Source: UBA4738 sp002413305 (GTDB lineage: Bacteria > Actinomycetota > UBA4738). Taken from it: a stretch of DNA of 64,000 bases. The notes under the pieces are model-generated. The model was not told the DNA's origin. It did not search any database and worked only from the letters and a program-made list of their open reading frames with translations. Shown here one piece after another: positions 16,452-24,650 of this stretch. The DNA lies in NCBI GenBank assembly GCA_036847185.1, contig DAIUAM010000018.1, positions 1 through 64,000 of the forward strand. Reading direction: 5' to 3'. The position numbers and the translations under genes were made by a program. Numbering within the stretch: the stretch's first letter is position 1; each line of letters begins with the position of its first letter.

Positions 16452-18113
16452 ATGACCGAAGACGATCGCGCAGCGGCTCGCCGGCTCGCGGAGCGGTTCT
16501 GGGAGGGGTACCTGGAGCTCGAACCCACGGTGGCCACGGCCATCGGGGACGAGCGCTATGACGACCGTCTCCCCGATCCGAGCGAGGCCGGCCGGTCTGC
16601 GAAGCAGGTCTTCTACCGCGGGGCCATGGCCGAACTGGGCCGGATCGAACGAGCGGGGCTGGACGCGGAGCTCCGCATAGCCCTGGACACGATCGAGGCG
16701 GCGTCCGGGCGCGAGCTCGACGCGCTGCGGCTCCGACTGGACCGCCTGTCTGCGGCCTCGCACGTCTTCGGCGCCGGAACCCTCCTGGCGGACCTCGGTT
16801 CGATCCAGCGGGCCGACACGCCGGAACGGACCGAACGGTACCTGCGCCGGTTGGAGGCGTCCGCCGGATACCTGGACGCTCTCCGCGAGGTGTGCGGGGA
16901 GGGTGCCCGGGGCGGCGTGACGCAGCCCCGGCTGGTCGTCGACCGCCTGATCGCCCAGATCGGCCGCCAGCTCGACGCCCCGGTGGAGGACTCGGCGGCC
17001 TTGGCGGTCGTGCAGGGCGGTTCCCCGGAGACGAAGGAACGGACGGCGGACGTGCTTCGCCGGCACGTCTGGCCGGCGTATGGACGTCTTCTGGAGACGC
17101 TCCGAAGCTACCGGGAGGCCGCTCGCGATTCGCTCGGGCTCGGTGGCTTGGCGGGCGGCGACGAGATGTACGCGGCGGAGATCCTCGCCTACACGACGCT
17201 CCCGCTCCCCGCCCAGGAGGTCCACGACATCGGGCAGGCGGAGCTGGCGAAGATCCAGGAGGAGCGGCGGGAGATCGCCGCCCGGCTGGGCCATCCCGAC
17301 GCCGAGTCGGCCATCGCTGCGCTCACCGCCGGCGGCGGGAACGTGGCGAGCTCCCGCGAGGAGATGCTGAAGCTGGTCGAGGACCAGGTCCGGCGGAGCT
17401 GGGAGGCTGCCCCGGGGTGGTTCGGCCGCCTTCCCGGCGCGAACTGCGAGGTCAAGCCCGTTGAGGAGTTCCGGGAGACGGACATGCCCGGGGCCTTCTA
17501 CGTCACGGGGACCCCGGACGGTTCGCGGCTGGGCGTGTACTACGTGAACACCGGCGGCCTGGACCAGCGGCCGCTCTACGCCACGGCCACGACGAGCTTC
17601 CACGAAGCGAACCCTGGCCACCATTTCCAGCTGACGCTCGAGCAGGAGTTCACCGACCGCCTCCCGATCCGCCGATTCAGCGGCATGCTCGGCGGCGGCT
17701 CGTTCATCGAGGGCTGGGCGCTGTACTGCGAACGCCTGGCCGACGAGATGGGCATGTTCCTGGACGAGCACGAGCGCCTGGGCATGCTCGAAGCGGACGC
17801 GTTCCGGGCGGCTCGGCTGATCGTGGACACCGGCATCCACGCGCTGGGGTGGGACCGTGAGCGCGCCGTCCGGCAGATGCAGGCCACCGGCGCCCCGCGC
17901 CAGGAATCCGAGATCGAGGTCGACCGTTACATCGCCTGGCCCGGCCAGGCCTGCTCCTACAAGATCGGCGAGCTGGAGATCCTGCGCTGGCGGGAGGCGG
18001 AGCGCTCCCGGCTCGGGGCGGCGTTCGACATCAGGTCCTTCCACGACCGACTGCTGTCGCTCGGCTCGCTGCCGCTGCCCACGCTGGAGCGCGAACTCAC
18101 CGTCCCGGACTGA
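16452..18113 (+). CDS. DUF885 family putative metallopeptidase/carboxypeptidase-like protein
   Basis: 553 residues. ATG 16452 follows AAGGAGGTG, a near-perfect Shine-Dalgarno; the frame is open upstream but that part is antisense to tdh. DUF885 members share an HExxxxHH zinc-like motif, here HEANPGHH with His384, Glu385 and His390, and a downstream EGWALYCERLADEMG that supplies a further glutamate. No signal peptide, so it is cytoplasmic, unlike the lipoprotein members of the family. Divergent from tdh. Enzyme activity is inferred from the motif; substrate unknown. Confidence 0.85.
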   Translation: MTEDDRAAARRLAERFWEGYLELEPTVATAIGDERYDDRLPDPSEAGRSAKQVFYRGAMAELGRIERAGLDAELRIALDTIEAASGRELDALRLRLDRLSAASHVFGAGTLLADLGSIQRADTPERTERYLRRLEASAGYLDALREVCGEGARGGVTQPRLVVDRLIAQIGRQLDAPVEDSAALAVVQGGSPETKERTADVLRRHVWPAYGRLLETLRSYREAARDSLGLGGLAGGDEMYAAEILAYTTLPLPAQEVHDIGQAELAKIQEERREIAARLGHPDAESAIAALTAGGGNVASSREEMLKLVEDQVRRSWEAAPGWFGRLPGANCEVKPVEEFRETDMPGAFYVTGTPDGSRLGVYYVNTGGLDQRPLYATATTSFHEANPGHHFQLTLEQEFTDRLPIRRFSGMLGGGSFIEGWALYCERLADEMGMFLDEHERLGMLEADAFRAARLIVDTGIHALGWDRERAVRQMQATGAPRQESEIEVDRYIAWPGQACSYKIGELEILRWREAERSRLGAAFDIRSFHDRLLSLGSLPLPTLERELTVPD

Positions 18114-18160
18114 CGCCGCTTGCGCCGTTGCCGTGGCCGAGGCGAGTAACCTTGCTTGAC

Positions 18161-19351
18161 GTGGAGCGACGACACGGGTTCTCGACGCGGGCGATCCACG
18201 AGGCGGACCTACCGCTCTCGGGGATCGCGGAGGAGCCGGTGTCGCCGCCGTTGTGGATGACCTCGGACTATCTCTACGACGGGCTCGAGCACTACGCCGA
18301 CGTCATCAACGAGCGGCGGCCGGGCTACGTGTACGGGCGGTACGGCAACCCCACGCACGTCCAGCTCGACCGGGTACTGGCCTCGCTGGAGGGCGCGGAG
18401 GCCGCCTGGTCGTTCGCCTCTGGCATGGCCGCGATCCATACCGCCCTCACGAGCATGCTGCAACAGGGGGACCGAGTGGTCGCCCAGTCCACCCTCTACG
18501 GAGGTACCTTCGCCCTCTTCACGCAGGTCTTTCCGCGGTACGGGATCGAGGCGGGGTTCGCGGACCCGACCCGCCAGGGGATGGAGGCCGCATTGACGCC
18601 GAACACGAAGGTGGTCTTCCTGGAGACGCTGGCCAACCCCACGTTCCGGGTCACGGATGTGAAAGGCATCGGGGAGCTGTGCGCCGAACGCGGCATCCCG
18701 CTGGCGGTCGACAACACGGTCGCCACGCCCGTCCTGCTCCGGCCGCTCGAGCTGCCCGGAGTGACGCTCGTGGTGCACGCCACGACGAAGTACATGGGAG
18801 GGCATTCGGACCTGATCGGGGGGAGCGCGGCCGGTCCTCGGGAGCTGATCGATCGCATCCGGACCATGGCCATCGAACAGGGCACGACGCAAGGCGGGTT
18901 CCCGGCCTGGCTCACGTTGCGTGGCGTGCAGACGCTGGCACTGCGCTTCGAACGGCAATGCTCGACGGCGCTGGCGGTCGCGACGGCGCTGGCGGCGAAC
19001 CCGAAGGTGGCGGGCGTTGGGTACAGCGGGCTGCCCGATCACCCGGACCACGCTTTGGCCACGGACCTGTTCGGCGGCGCGGGCTACGGGGCCATGCTGG
19101 CCTTCGAGCTGGACGGTGGTTACGAGGCGGCCCGTCGGGCCTGCGATGCCCTCCAGCTGGCCCGGGTGGGGTCGTCGTTCGGCTCGCTCCGGACTCAGGT
19201 CTGTCACCCGGCCACCACCAGCCACCGGCAGCTCACCCCGGAGGAACGCGCGGAGGCCGGGATCGGCGACGGTCTGATCCGGTGCGCGATCGGGGGAGAG
19301 GACCCCGAGGACCTGATCGAGGACTTCGCGCGGGCGCTGGAGAGGGCGTGA
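18161..19351 (+). CDS. Cys/Met metabolism PLP-dependent (trans-sulfuration) enzyme
   Basis: Family of cystathionine gamma-synthase/lyase, methionine gamma-lyase and O-acylhomoserine sulfhydrylase. GTG 18161 gives 396 residues starting VERRHGFSTRAIHEAD; TTG 18152 (GAGG upstream) and 18128 are alternatives. PLP-fold motifs: YGRYGNPTHVQLD, SFASGMAAIHTAL, VDNTVATPVLLRP and the PLP lysine in HATTKYMGGHSDLIGGS. Which reaction it catalyses cannot be decided; the GG-LRTQVCHPATTSH C-terminal loop fits gamma-lyases. Its stop overlaps the start of ddl (GTGA). Confidence 0.82.
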   Translation: MERRHGFSTRAIHEADLPLSGIAEEPVSPPLWMTSDYLYDGLEHYADVINERRPGYVYGRYGNPTHVQLDRVLASLEGAEAAWSFASGMAAIHTALTSMLQQGDRVVAQSTLYGGTFALFTQVFPRYGIEAGFADPTRQGMEAALTPNTKVVFLETLANPTFRVTDVKGIGELCAERGIPLAVDNTVATPVLLRPLELPGVTLVVHATTKYMGGHSDLIGGSAAGPRELIDRIRTMAIEQGTTQGGFPAWLTLRGVQTLALRFERQCSTALAVATALAANPKVAGVGYSGLPDHPDHALATDLFGGAGYGAMLAFELDGGYEAARRACDALQLARVGSSFGSLRTQVCHPATTSHRQLTPEERAEAGIGDGLIRCAIGGEDPEDLIEDFARALERA

Positions 19352-20517
19352 CGGTCCGCCGGCGCCGGATCGCGGTGGTGTTCGGCGGCCGCTCGGCCGA
19401 GCACGAGATCTCGGTTGTGTCAGCCGAATCGGTCCTGCAGGCCCTCGATCCCGAACGCTACGAAGTGCTGACCATCGGCATCGACAAAGAGGGAGGCTGG
19501 CACCGGCTGCCCGCCCTCCCCGGCCGCACCGGGGGCGCGCTGCCCGCGGTGGCCACCGAGAGCGGGACGGCGGTGGCGCTGTCCCGCGAGCCCGGCGATC
19601 CGGCCCTGGTCAACGAGAGGGGCGACCGCGAGGAGATCGACGTGGTGTTTCCGATCCTCCACGGCCCTTTCGGCGAGGACGGGACGATCCAGGGCATGCT
19701 CGAACTGGCCGGCGTGCCGTACGTGGGGGCGGGCGTCCTGGCTTCCGCGCTCGGCATGGACAAGGCGATGCAGAAGGTCGTGTTCGAACGCGCCGGCCTC
19801 CCCGTGGTCCCGTGGGTCATGGTCCCCGAGCACGACTGGGAGACCGGGCGCGGGGAGCTCGAGGCGAAGATCGCCGCCCTCGGTCTCCCCGTCTTCGTGA
19901 AACCGGCCACCCTCGGTTCGTCCGTCGGCATCACGAAGGTGAAGCGTCCAGAGGACCTTCCGGCGGCGATGGAGGTGGCGTTGGCCTACGCGCGCAAAGC
20001 CCTGGTGGAGTACGGGGTGGAGGGGGCGCGGGAGATCGAGTGCGCGGTTCTGGGCAACGACGAACTGGTGGCCTCGGTCCCCGGCGAGATCATCCCGGCC
20101 GGCGAGTGGTACGACTACCGGGCGAAGTACCTCGACGACGGGACCCGGCTCGAGGTCCCCGCAGACATCCCGGCGGAGGTCGCAGCGGAGGTTCGACGGA
20201 TGAGCGTCGAAGCCTTCCGGGCCATCGACGCCGCCGGTATGGCCAGGGTGGATTTCTTCTACCGTGAGGGCGGAGAGCCGGCGCTCATCGTGAACGAGAT
20301 CAACACGATCCCGGGGTTCACCACGGTCTCGATGTATCCGAAGATGTGGGAGGCGTCGGGCGTCAGCTACCCCGAGCTGGTCGACCGGCTGGTGGAGCTG
20401 GCCATCGAGCGCCACGAGCGCGAGCGCAAGCGAGATCGGGCGATCGAGCGGCCCCGGTCCACGCCGGCAACGACGAACGACCGGCCGGACGCTACAGGTG
20501 GACGACCGGGCAGGTGA
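19348..20517 (+). CDS. ddl: D-alanine--D-alanine ligase
   Basis: Joins two D-alanines for peptidoglycan precursors. The GTG at 19348 overlaps the preceding stop and is preceded by GGAGAGGG; the protein is 389 residues, with a charged Arg-rich tail of about 30 beyond the ligase fold. ATP-grasp motifs: VVFGGRSAEHEISVVSA (N-terminal site), LHGPFGEDGTIQGMLE, FVKPATLGSSVGI, and the metal-binding IVNEINTIPGFT. The last 26 bases overlap the convergent Lrp-domain gene. Coupling to a sulfur-amino-acid enzyme rather than to mur genes is unusual. Confidence 0.92.
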   Translation: MTVRRRRIAVVFGGRSAEHEISVVSAESVLQALDPERYEVLTIGIDKEGGWHRLPALPGRTGGALPAVATESGTAVALSREPGDPALVNERGDREEIDVVFPILHGPFGEDGTIQGMLELAGVPYVGAGVLASALGMDKAMQKVVFERAGLPVVPWVMVPEHDWETGRGELEAKIAALGLPVFVKPATLGSSVGITKVKRPEDLPAAMEVALAYARKALVEYGVEGAREIECAVLGNDELVASVPGEIIPAGEWYDYRAKYLDDGTRLEVPADIPAEVAAEVRRMSVEAFRAIDAAGMARVDFFYREGGEPALIVNEINTIPGFTTVSMYPKMWEASGVSYPELVDRLVELAIERHERERKRDRAIERPRSTPATTNDRPDATGGRPGR

Positions 20518-20725
20518 GCGTGCGGGTGATGCCCTCCACGGCCTGGATCTTCGCCACCACGAGCTTGCCCAGTTCGTCGACGTTCTTCGCTTCGGCCCGG
20601 ACGATCACGTCGTAGGGACCCGTGACGTCCTCGGCGAGCGCCACGCCCTTGATCGCGGCGACCTCCTTGGCAACCTGGGCTGCCTTCCCCACCTCCGTTT
20701 GGATGAGGATGTAGGCGTTGACCAT
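20492..20725 (-). CDS. Stand-alone Lrp/AsnC ligand-binding (RAM) domain protein
   Basis: 77 residues from ATG 20725, which follows AGGAGGTGG. The sequence MVNAYILIQTEVGKAAQVAKE ... GVALAEDVTGPYDVIVRAEA ... VEGITRTLTCPVVHL is the ferredoxin-like RAM domain of Lrp/AsnC regulators without any helix-turn-helix. Such short proteins form oligomers that can bind amino acids, and may modulate full-length regulators. Its target is unknown. It is divergent from the small ORF at 20803. Confidence 0.85.
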   Translation of the reverse strand: MVNAYILIQTEVGKAAQVAKEVAAIKGVALAEDVTGPYDVIVRAEAKNVDELGKLVVAKIQAVEGITRTLTCPVVHL

Positions 20726-20790
20726 GTCCACCTCCTGCCTCACGGCGTGCTAAGTGCGCGCAATCCTAGCGACCTTTCGCGCCGGTCACA

Positions 20791-20796
20791 TATCCT
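20791..20796 (+). promoter_or_regulatory. -10 box of the 20803 operon (leaderless geometry)
   Basis: TATCCT ends exactly six bases before the GTG at 20803, so transcription would begin on the start codon. The -35 is poor (TAGCGA at 20767-20772, 18-base spacer). No Shine-Dalgarno precedes the gene. Confidence 0.45.
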
Positions 20797-20802
20797 GACC
20801 GG

Positions 20803-20979
20803 GTGGCGCCTCGCGGGAAGCGGCGGCCGAAGTCCGGGACCGGGGACGACTGGCTCTCGGCCTACCGGCGCGTCCGGAAGCCGATGCCCCCACCGGAGCG
20901 CGTGATCCCCGATAAGCGCCGCAAGGCGGAGGAGCGGGAGGCCGAACGCGAGGTCCGGGACCCACCCGAGGAGCCGTGA
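20803..20979 (+). CDS. Small highly charged protein, unknown function
   Basis: 58 residues from GTG 20803: an Arg/Lys-rich start (MAPRGKRRPKSGTG), a middle WLSAYRRVRKPMPPPERVIP and a strongly charged helix (KRRKAEEREAEREVRDPPEEP). Its reality is supported by a -10 box six bases upstream, the tight 4-base GTGA overlap with the phosphoribosyltransferase gene, and codon composition like that of its neighbours. Not recognised; possibly nucleic-acid or ribosome associated, which is a guess from charge only. Confidence 0.6.
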   Translation: MAPRGKRRPKSGTGDDWLSAYRRVRKPMPPPERVIPDKRRKAEEREAEREVRDPPEEP

Positions 20980-21617
20980 GGGGAGTGTTCGCCGATCGAC
21001 GCGACGCCGGGAGGCGCTTGGCCGAAGCGCTCGCCCGGTTCGCCGGGCAGGATGCGGTGGTACTCGGGATCCCTCGGGGCGGGGTGGAGGTGGCGGCCGA
21101 GGTGGCGGTCGTCATCGGAGCGCCGCTGGACGTGGTGATCCCCCGCAAGGTCGGCGCCCCCGGCAATCCCGAGCTCGGGCTGGGGGCCGTGGCCGAGGAG
21201 GTGGAGGTGCTCGACCGGCGGCTGATCCGCGCCCTCGGCGTCTCGCCCGAGTATCTGGAGGCGGAGATCGAGGCCCAGCGCGAGGAGATCCGGCGGCGCA
21301 CCTCGGCCTACCGCGGGAGCCGGCCACCCGCGGAGCTGGACGGCGCGGTGGCCATCGTGGTCGACGACGGCGTGGCCACCGGGGGGACCGCCGTCGCCGC
21401 CCTGCGGTGGGCCCGGGCCAAAGGTGCCTCGCGCGTCGTCCTGGCCGTCCCTGTCGCCCCGCCGGAGATGGTCGAACGGCTGGCCGGGGAGGCCGACGAG
21501 CTGGTCGTCCTGGAGACGCCGCGGCATTTCTGGGCGGTGGGGCACTGGTACGGGGAGTTCGACCAGGTCTCGGACGAACGCGTGATCGAGCTGCTGGCCG
21601 GCCACGAAGGCACGTGA
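20976..21617 (+). CDS. Phosphoribosyltransferase-domain protein
   Basis: 213 residues, type I PRTase fold with the PRPP-binding loop VAIVVDDGVATGGTAVAAL (about residues 125-143). This is the subfamily that often sits with, or is fused to, dienelactone-hydrolase domains and whose substrate is not known; it lacks the features of named purine or pyrimidine salvage enzymes. N-terminal FADRRDAGRRLAEALARF and IPRGGVEVAAEVA are typical of the subfamily. GTG start overlaps the stop of the small ORF and its own stop overlaps the next GTG, so three genes are co-translated. Confidence 0.85.
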   Translation: MRGVFADRRDAGRRLAEALARFAGQDAVVLGIPRGGVEVAAEVAVVIGAPLDVVIPRKVGAPGNPELGLGAVAEEVEVLDRRLIRALGVSPEYLEAEIEAQREEIRRRTSAYRGSRPPAELDGAVAIVVDDGVATGGTAVAALRWARAKGASRVVLAVPVAPPEMVERLAGEADELVVLETPRHFWAVGHWYGEFDQVSDERVIELLAGHEGT

Positions 21618-21988
21618 CCCTGGCCCAAGGGGTCCCGGCCCCCGCGCCCACCGGGCCGCCGCATGTGATGACGGGCCATGCCGTGGAGTTCGTTCTGGCT
21701 GCGCTGTTCTTCCTGTTGGGGGTCCGGTCGGCGGTGCACTGGCTGCGGATCGGATTCCGGCCGGCGTCCGCGCGGGACGCCGCGCTGTTCGCGCTGCACG
21801 CCACCGGGCGCGTCGGGACGTGGTTCGCGCTGGCCGGGGCATTCGTCCTCTACGCGACCGCGGCCGAGCCCCGCCGGTACGCGTGGTACTTCGCACTGAT
21901 CCCGGGGCTGGCCGGGGTGCAGCTCCTGAGCGGGTTCTTCCTGTCGCGGGAGCCGACGCCCGACCCGCCGTCCCCGCCCCAGGGGTAA
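21614..21988 (+). CDS. Small membrane protein, unknown function
   Basis: 124 residues from GTG 21614 (GTGA overlap with the PRTase gene); ATG 21668 is an alternative giving 106 residues. Three hydrophobic segments: AVEFVLAALFFLLGV, TWFALAGAFVLYATA and WYFALIPGLAGVQLLSGFFL, separated by basic loops, with a proline-rich end. No family recognised. The shared operon with a small charged protein and a PRTase gives no clear function. Confidence 0.65.
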   Translation: MTLAQGVPAPAPTGPPHVMTGHAVEFVLAALFFLLGVRSAVHWLRIGFRPASARDAALFALHATGRVGTWFALAGAFVLYATAAEPRRYAWYFALIPGLAGVQLLSGFFLSREPTPDPPSPPQG

Positions 21989-22124
21989 GCCGGGTGGGGA
22001 GCGGGGAGGAAGTCGGCCAGAGAGAGTCCCTTCCCGCCGGCGGGTGGACATCGGGGGCCCTGGTGTTCCACCATTCGGCGGACACACCGACGAGGGCAAC
22101 GGCCAGGGCGACGGACAGGGGACG

Positions 22125-22589
22125 ATGACGATGGACGAGCTGGCACCGGAAGTCGAAGCGCTCAGGAAGATCCCGTTCTTCGAAGGGCTCACGCCCGAGG
22201 ACCTCGACCGGGTGGCCCGGATCGGCGAGCGGCGGTCATTCGCTCCTGGGGAGGCGATGGTGGCGAAGGGCTCGGCCGAAGGGCAGGGGATGTTCGTCAT
22301 CCTGTCCGGCTCGGCAACGGTCGAGGTGGGCGGGAAGCAGCACGAGCTGGGGCCGGGGCAGTTCTTCGGCGAGATGGCCCTGCTCTCGCGGCGGCCCCGG
22401 TCGGCGACCGTCACGGCCGGTGCGCCCGTCGAGGCCATGGTGTTCGAAGCGATGTACTTCCGGCCCTTTCTGATCAAGAACCCGAGCGTGGCGGTGACGA
22501 TCCTCGAGGGCGTGACCGACCGGCTCCGCGAGGTCCAGGACCGGATCGACGCGGGAAGCCCCCCCGTGGCCCCCGGGGAGCCGAGCTGA
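22125..22589 (+). CDS. Cyclic nucleotide-binding (CRP-like) domain protein without DNA-binding domain
   Basis: 154 residues from ATG 22125 (GGGGACG upstream). The protein is essentially one cNMP-binding beta-barrel: LRKIPFFEGLTPEDLDRVA, GEAMVAKGSAEGQGMFVILSG, and the phosphate-binding cassette FFGEMALLSRRPRSATVTA, in which the Arg pairs with FGEMALL as in cAMP-binding proteins. No helix-turn-helix follows, so it is not a CRP-type activator; it may act by protein contact. The next gene starts 53 bases later on the same strand and may be its partner. Confidence 0.8.
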   Translation: MTMDELAPEVEALRKIPFFEGLTPEDLDRVARIGERRSFAPGEAMVAKGSAEGQGMFVILSGSATVEVGGKQHELGPGQFFGEMALLSRRPRSATVTAGAPVEAMVFEAMYFRPFLIKNPSVAVTILEGVTDRLREVQDRIDAGSPPVAPGEPS

Positions 22590-22641
22590 CGGGATGAGGC
22601 TTCGGCCGGCCGGCCGAACACGGAGATCGAAGGAGCGACGA

Positions 22642-22878
22642 GTGGGAGACAGCGAGACCGCACCCGGGTTCGAGGACGACATCAAGCCCTTGTTCCGAGA
22701 GAAGGACCGCGAGCGGATGGAGTGGGCGTTCGACCTGTGGAGCTACGAGGACGTGAAGGAGAACGCCGAATCCATCCTCGAACGCCTCCAGGACGGGGAC
22801 ATGCCGTGTGACGGCGAGTGGCCCGAGCAGCAGATCGAGGTGTTCCGCACGTGGTCGCAGGGAGGCATGGCGCCGTAG
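22642..22878 (+). CDS. Small conserved-looking acidic protein (DIKPLFRE...MPCDG type)
   Basis: 78 residues from GTG 22642, preceded by AAGGAGCGACGA. The sequence FEDDIKPLFREKDRERMEWAFDLWSYEDVKENAESI, with MPCDGEWPEQQIEVFRTW, reads as a compact helical domain. It resembles a small domain seen in actinobacterial proteins near cNMP-binding or peroxidase-like genes (from memory, not verified). Function unknown. The single Cys in MPCDG and the Trp-rich helix could bind a ligand, but nothing proves that. Same direction and close to the cNMP-binding gene. Confidence 0.7.
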   Translation: MGDSETAPGFEDDIKPLFREKDRERMEWAFDLWSYEDVKENAESILERLQDGDMPCDGEWPEQQIEVFRTWSQGGMAP

Positions 22879-22902
22879 CCCTCGCCCGAGTCCTTAGGGC
22901 GC

Positions 22903-24420
22903 TCAGGCGATGGCGCGGACGATCTCTTCCAGGAGGTCCGGATACGTGGCGAGCGTTTCGGCCCGTTCCCGCTTGAGCCGCGCCACCATGGCTTCGTATT
23001 CGTCGAGCCGGCCCTGCCGCTCGTACAGCCGGCGGGGCTGGAGCATCTCGATGTCGTCCACGCCGGGCACCTCGGTGGCGATCTCGTAGCCGAAGTCTGG
23101 GTCCTGGTCCCACTTGATGGTCTGCTCGGCGATGGCCTTCACGATGGCCGACGAGTGGGGGATCTTCACCTTGATCGAGCCGTCGTGGTCCGGCTTCCCC
23201 CCGATCCGGCCGGTGTTCATGAGATGGACCTCGGTGGGATGGGTGTCGAGCAGCTCGTGGAACCGCATCCCCTGCTGGCCTTGCCGGAGCGGGAAGAAGG
23301 GGTTCGTGCCGGGGACCCGGAGGAACTTGCCCTCCTCGGCCGCGCCTCCGGCGGAGGTCCCGGTGGTCTCCCCCAGCATGAAGTACGCCGCGGCCTGGAC
23401 CTGGTTCAGCCGGGCCACGGCCGGGATGATGTTCTCGTTCCAGTTCAGGATCAGGATGTAGTCGACCTTGCCCAGCTCCTGGGCGTCTTTGAATCGTCCC
23501 AGGTCGGCCAGCCCGAACACGGCCCGGCCGTTCTTCGTGTACGAGGTCTCGAAGAAATTCACCTTGCCGTGTTCGTCCTGGTACACGTTCTCCAGGTACG
23601 CGTTGGGCTTGGTGACCGCGCGGTAGATGTTCGGTTCGAAGTCGGGGTCCAGGCTGAAGGTCTTGGCGAAGCAGCCGTTCTCGGTGCCGTGGACGATCCC
23701 GCCGGGCATCAGCGCGATGAAGTCGTCCTGGACCGGGAGCGAGTCGTTCTGGGTGGTGAACGTGGTGGTGGTCTTGCCGGTGCCGGACAGGCCGATGATC
23801 AGGAAGACCTTCTCCTCGCTGCCCACCGGGACCGCCTTGCAACCGGCGTGCATGGCCAGCCCGCCCCGCTCCTGGACGATGCGGTTCCACATCCGCAGGC
23901 CGCCCTTCTTCGACTCGCCGAAGTAGTCGCTGCCGATGACCCGGGTGATGTTGTTCTCCAGGTCGACCGCGATACAGCGATCCTCCGGCCAGCCGGGCGC
24001 GGAGAGGTTCGGCGTGTAGACGACCTGGACCTCCGGCTCGCCGCCCTCGCGGGGGTAGTAGAGCTTCTGCTGCATGCCGGCGATGTTCGCGTTGGCCTTC
24101 TCGATGCTCAGGCGGGCCGGGGTGCGGAACTCCTGGACGTTGCCGATGGAGCCGTCGACCACCACCATCTCCTGCTGGGCGATGTAGTCGTCCTGCATGC
24201 GGGCGATCGCCTCGTACTGCACGCGGGACATGGTCTTCTGGTCCGTGAAGTTCGGGTCGTCGGTGACGATGAAGGTGGAGACGGAGCTCCGAGACGTGAC
24301 CCGGGTCTGGACGTTCGGGTTGTCGAACTCGCTGACCTCGCACGTCGGCATCTCCTCGGTGAATGCCCGAAGCTCCTCCGCGGTCGGGTTGTCGTAGATC
24401 CTCCTGGCGTTCAGGGTCAC
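22903..24420 (-). CDS. pckA: Phosphoenolpyruvate carboxykinase (ATP)
   Basis: Converts oxaloacetate and ATP to phosphoenolpyruvate for gluconeogenesis. GTG 24420 follows AAAGGAG; 505 residues. Kinase-1a P-loop GLSGTGKTTTTF, the metal/oxaloacetate site QDDFIALMPGGIVHGTENGC, kinase-2 NWNENIIPA and the adenine-binding region NTGRIGGK mark the ATP-type family (GTP-type enzymes have a quite different sequence). A TAGAAT -10 lies 33 bases upstream on the minus strand (24458-24453). The 24421-24650 gap is the divergent promoter region to the EamA gene. Confidence 0.95.
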   Translation of the reverse strand: MTLNARRIYDNPTAEELRAFTEEMPTCEVSEFDNPNVQTRVTSRSSVSTFIVTDDPNFTDQKTMSRVQYEAIARMQDDYIAQQEMVVVDGSIGNVQEFRTPARLSIEKANANIAGMQQKLYYPREGGEPEVQVVYTPNLSAPGWPEDRCIAVDLENNITRVIGSDYFGESKKGGLRMWNRIVQERGGLAMHAGCKAVPVGSEEKVFLIIGLSGTGKTTTTFTTQNDSLPVQDDFIALMPGGIVHGTENGCFAKTFSLDPDFEPNIYRAVTKPNAYLENVYQDEHGKVNFFETSYTKNGRAVFGLADLGRFKDAQELGKVDYILILNWNENIIPAVARLNQVQAAAYFMLGETTGTSAGGAAEEGKFLRVPGTNPFFPLRQGQQGMRFHELLDTHPTEVHLMNTGRIGGKPDHDGSIKVKIPHSSAIVKAIAEQTIKWDQDPDFGYEIATEVPGVDDIEMLQPRRLYERQGRLDEYEAMVARLKRERAETLATYPDLLEEIVRAIA

Positions 24421-24650
24421 GAGACGCTCCTTTGGGGGTGGTGAGGCAGGCGATTCTAGCTGACGCCCCGGGCCGGCCCGTTCCGATCGGGCGCTCAGGC
24501 GGTTCGAAGCGGGAAGCGAAGACGCCCCCGCCCTGTTGGGAAGATGGGGCGGTGGGCGCTCACCGATCGGTCCGACTTGCATTTCACGGATCGCCGGCCC
24601 CACTCGTTCAAGAAGAGGAAGGCACGTCGAAACCTGGGAAGGAGCGGTGC

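Noticed and set aside
16356..18044. 562-codon minus-strand frame opposite the DUF885 gene
   Set aside because: Pure antisense shadow; the plus strand has a strong Shine-Dalgarno and family motifs.
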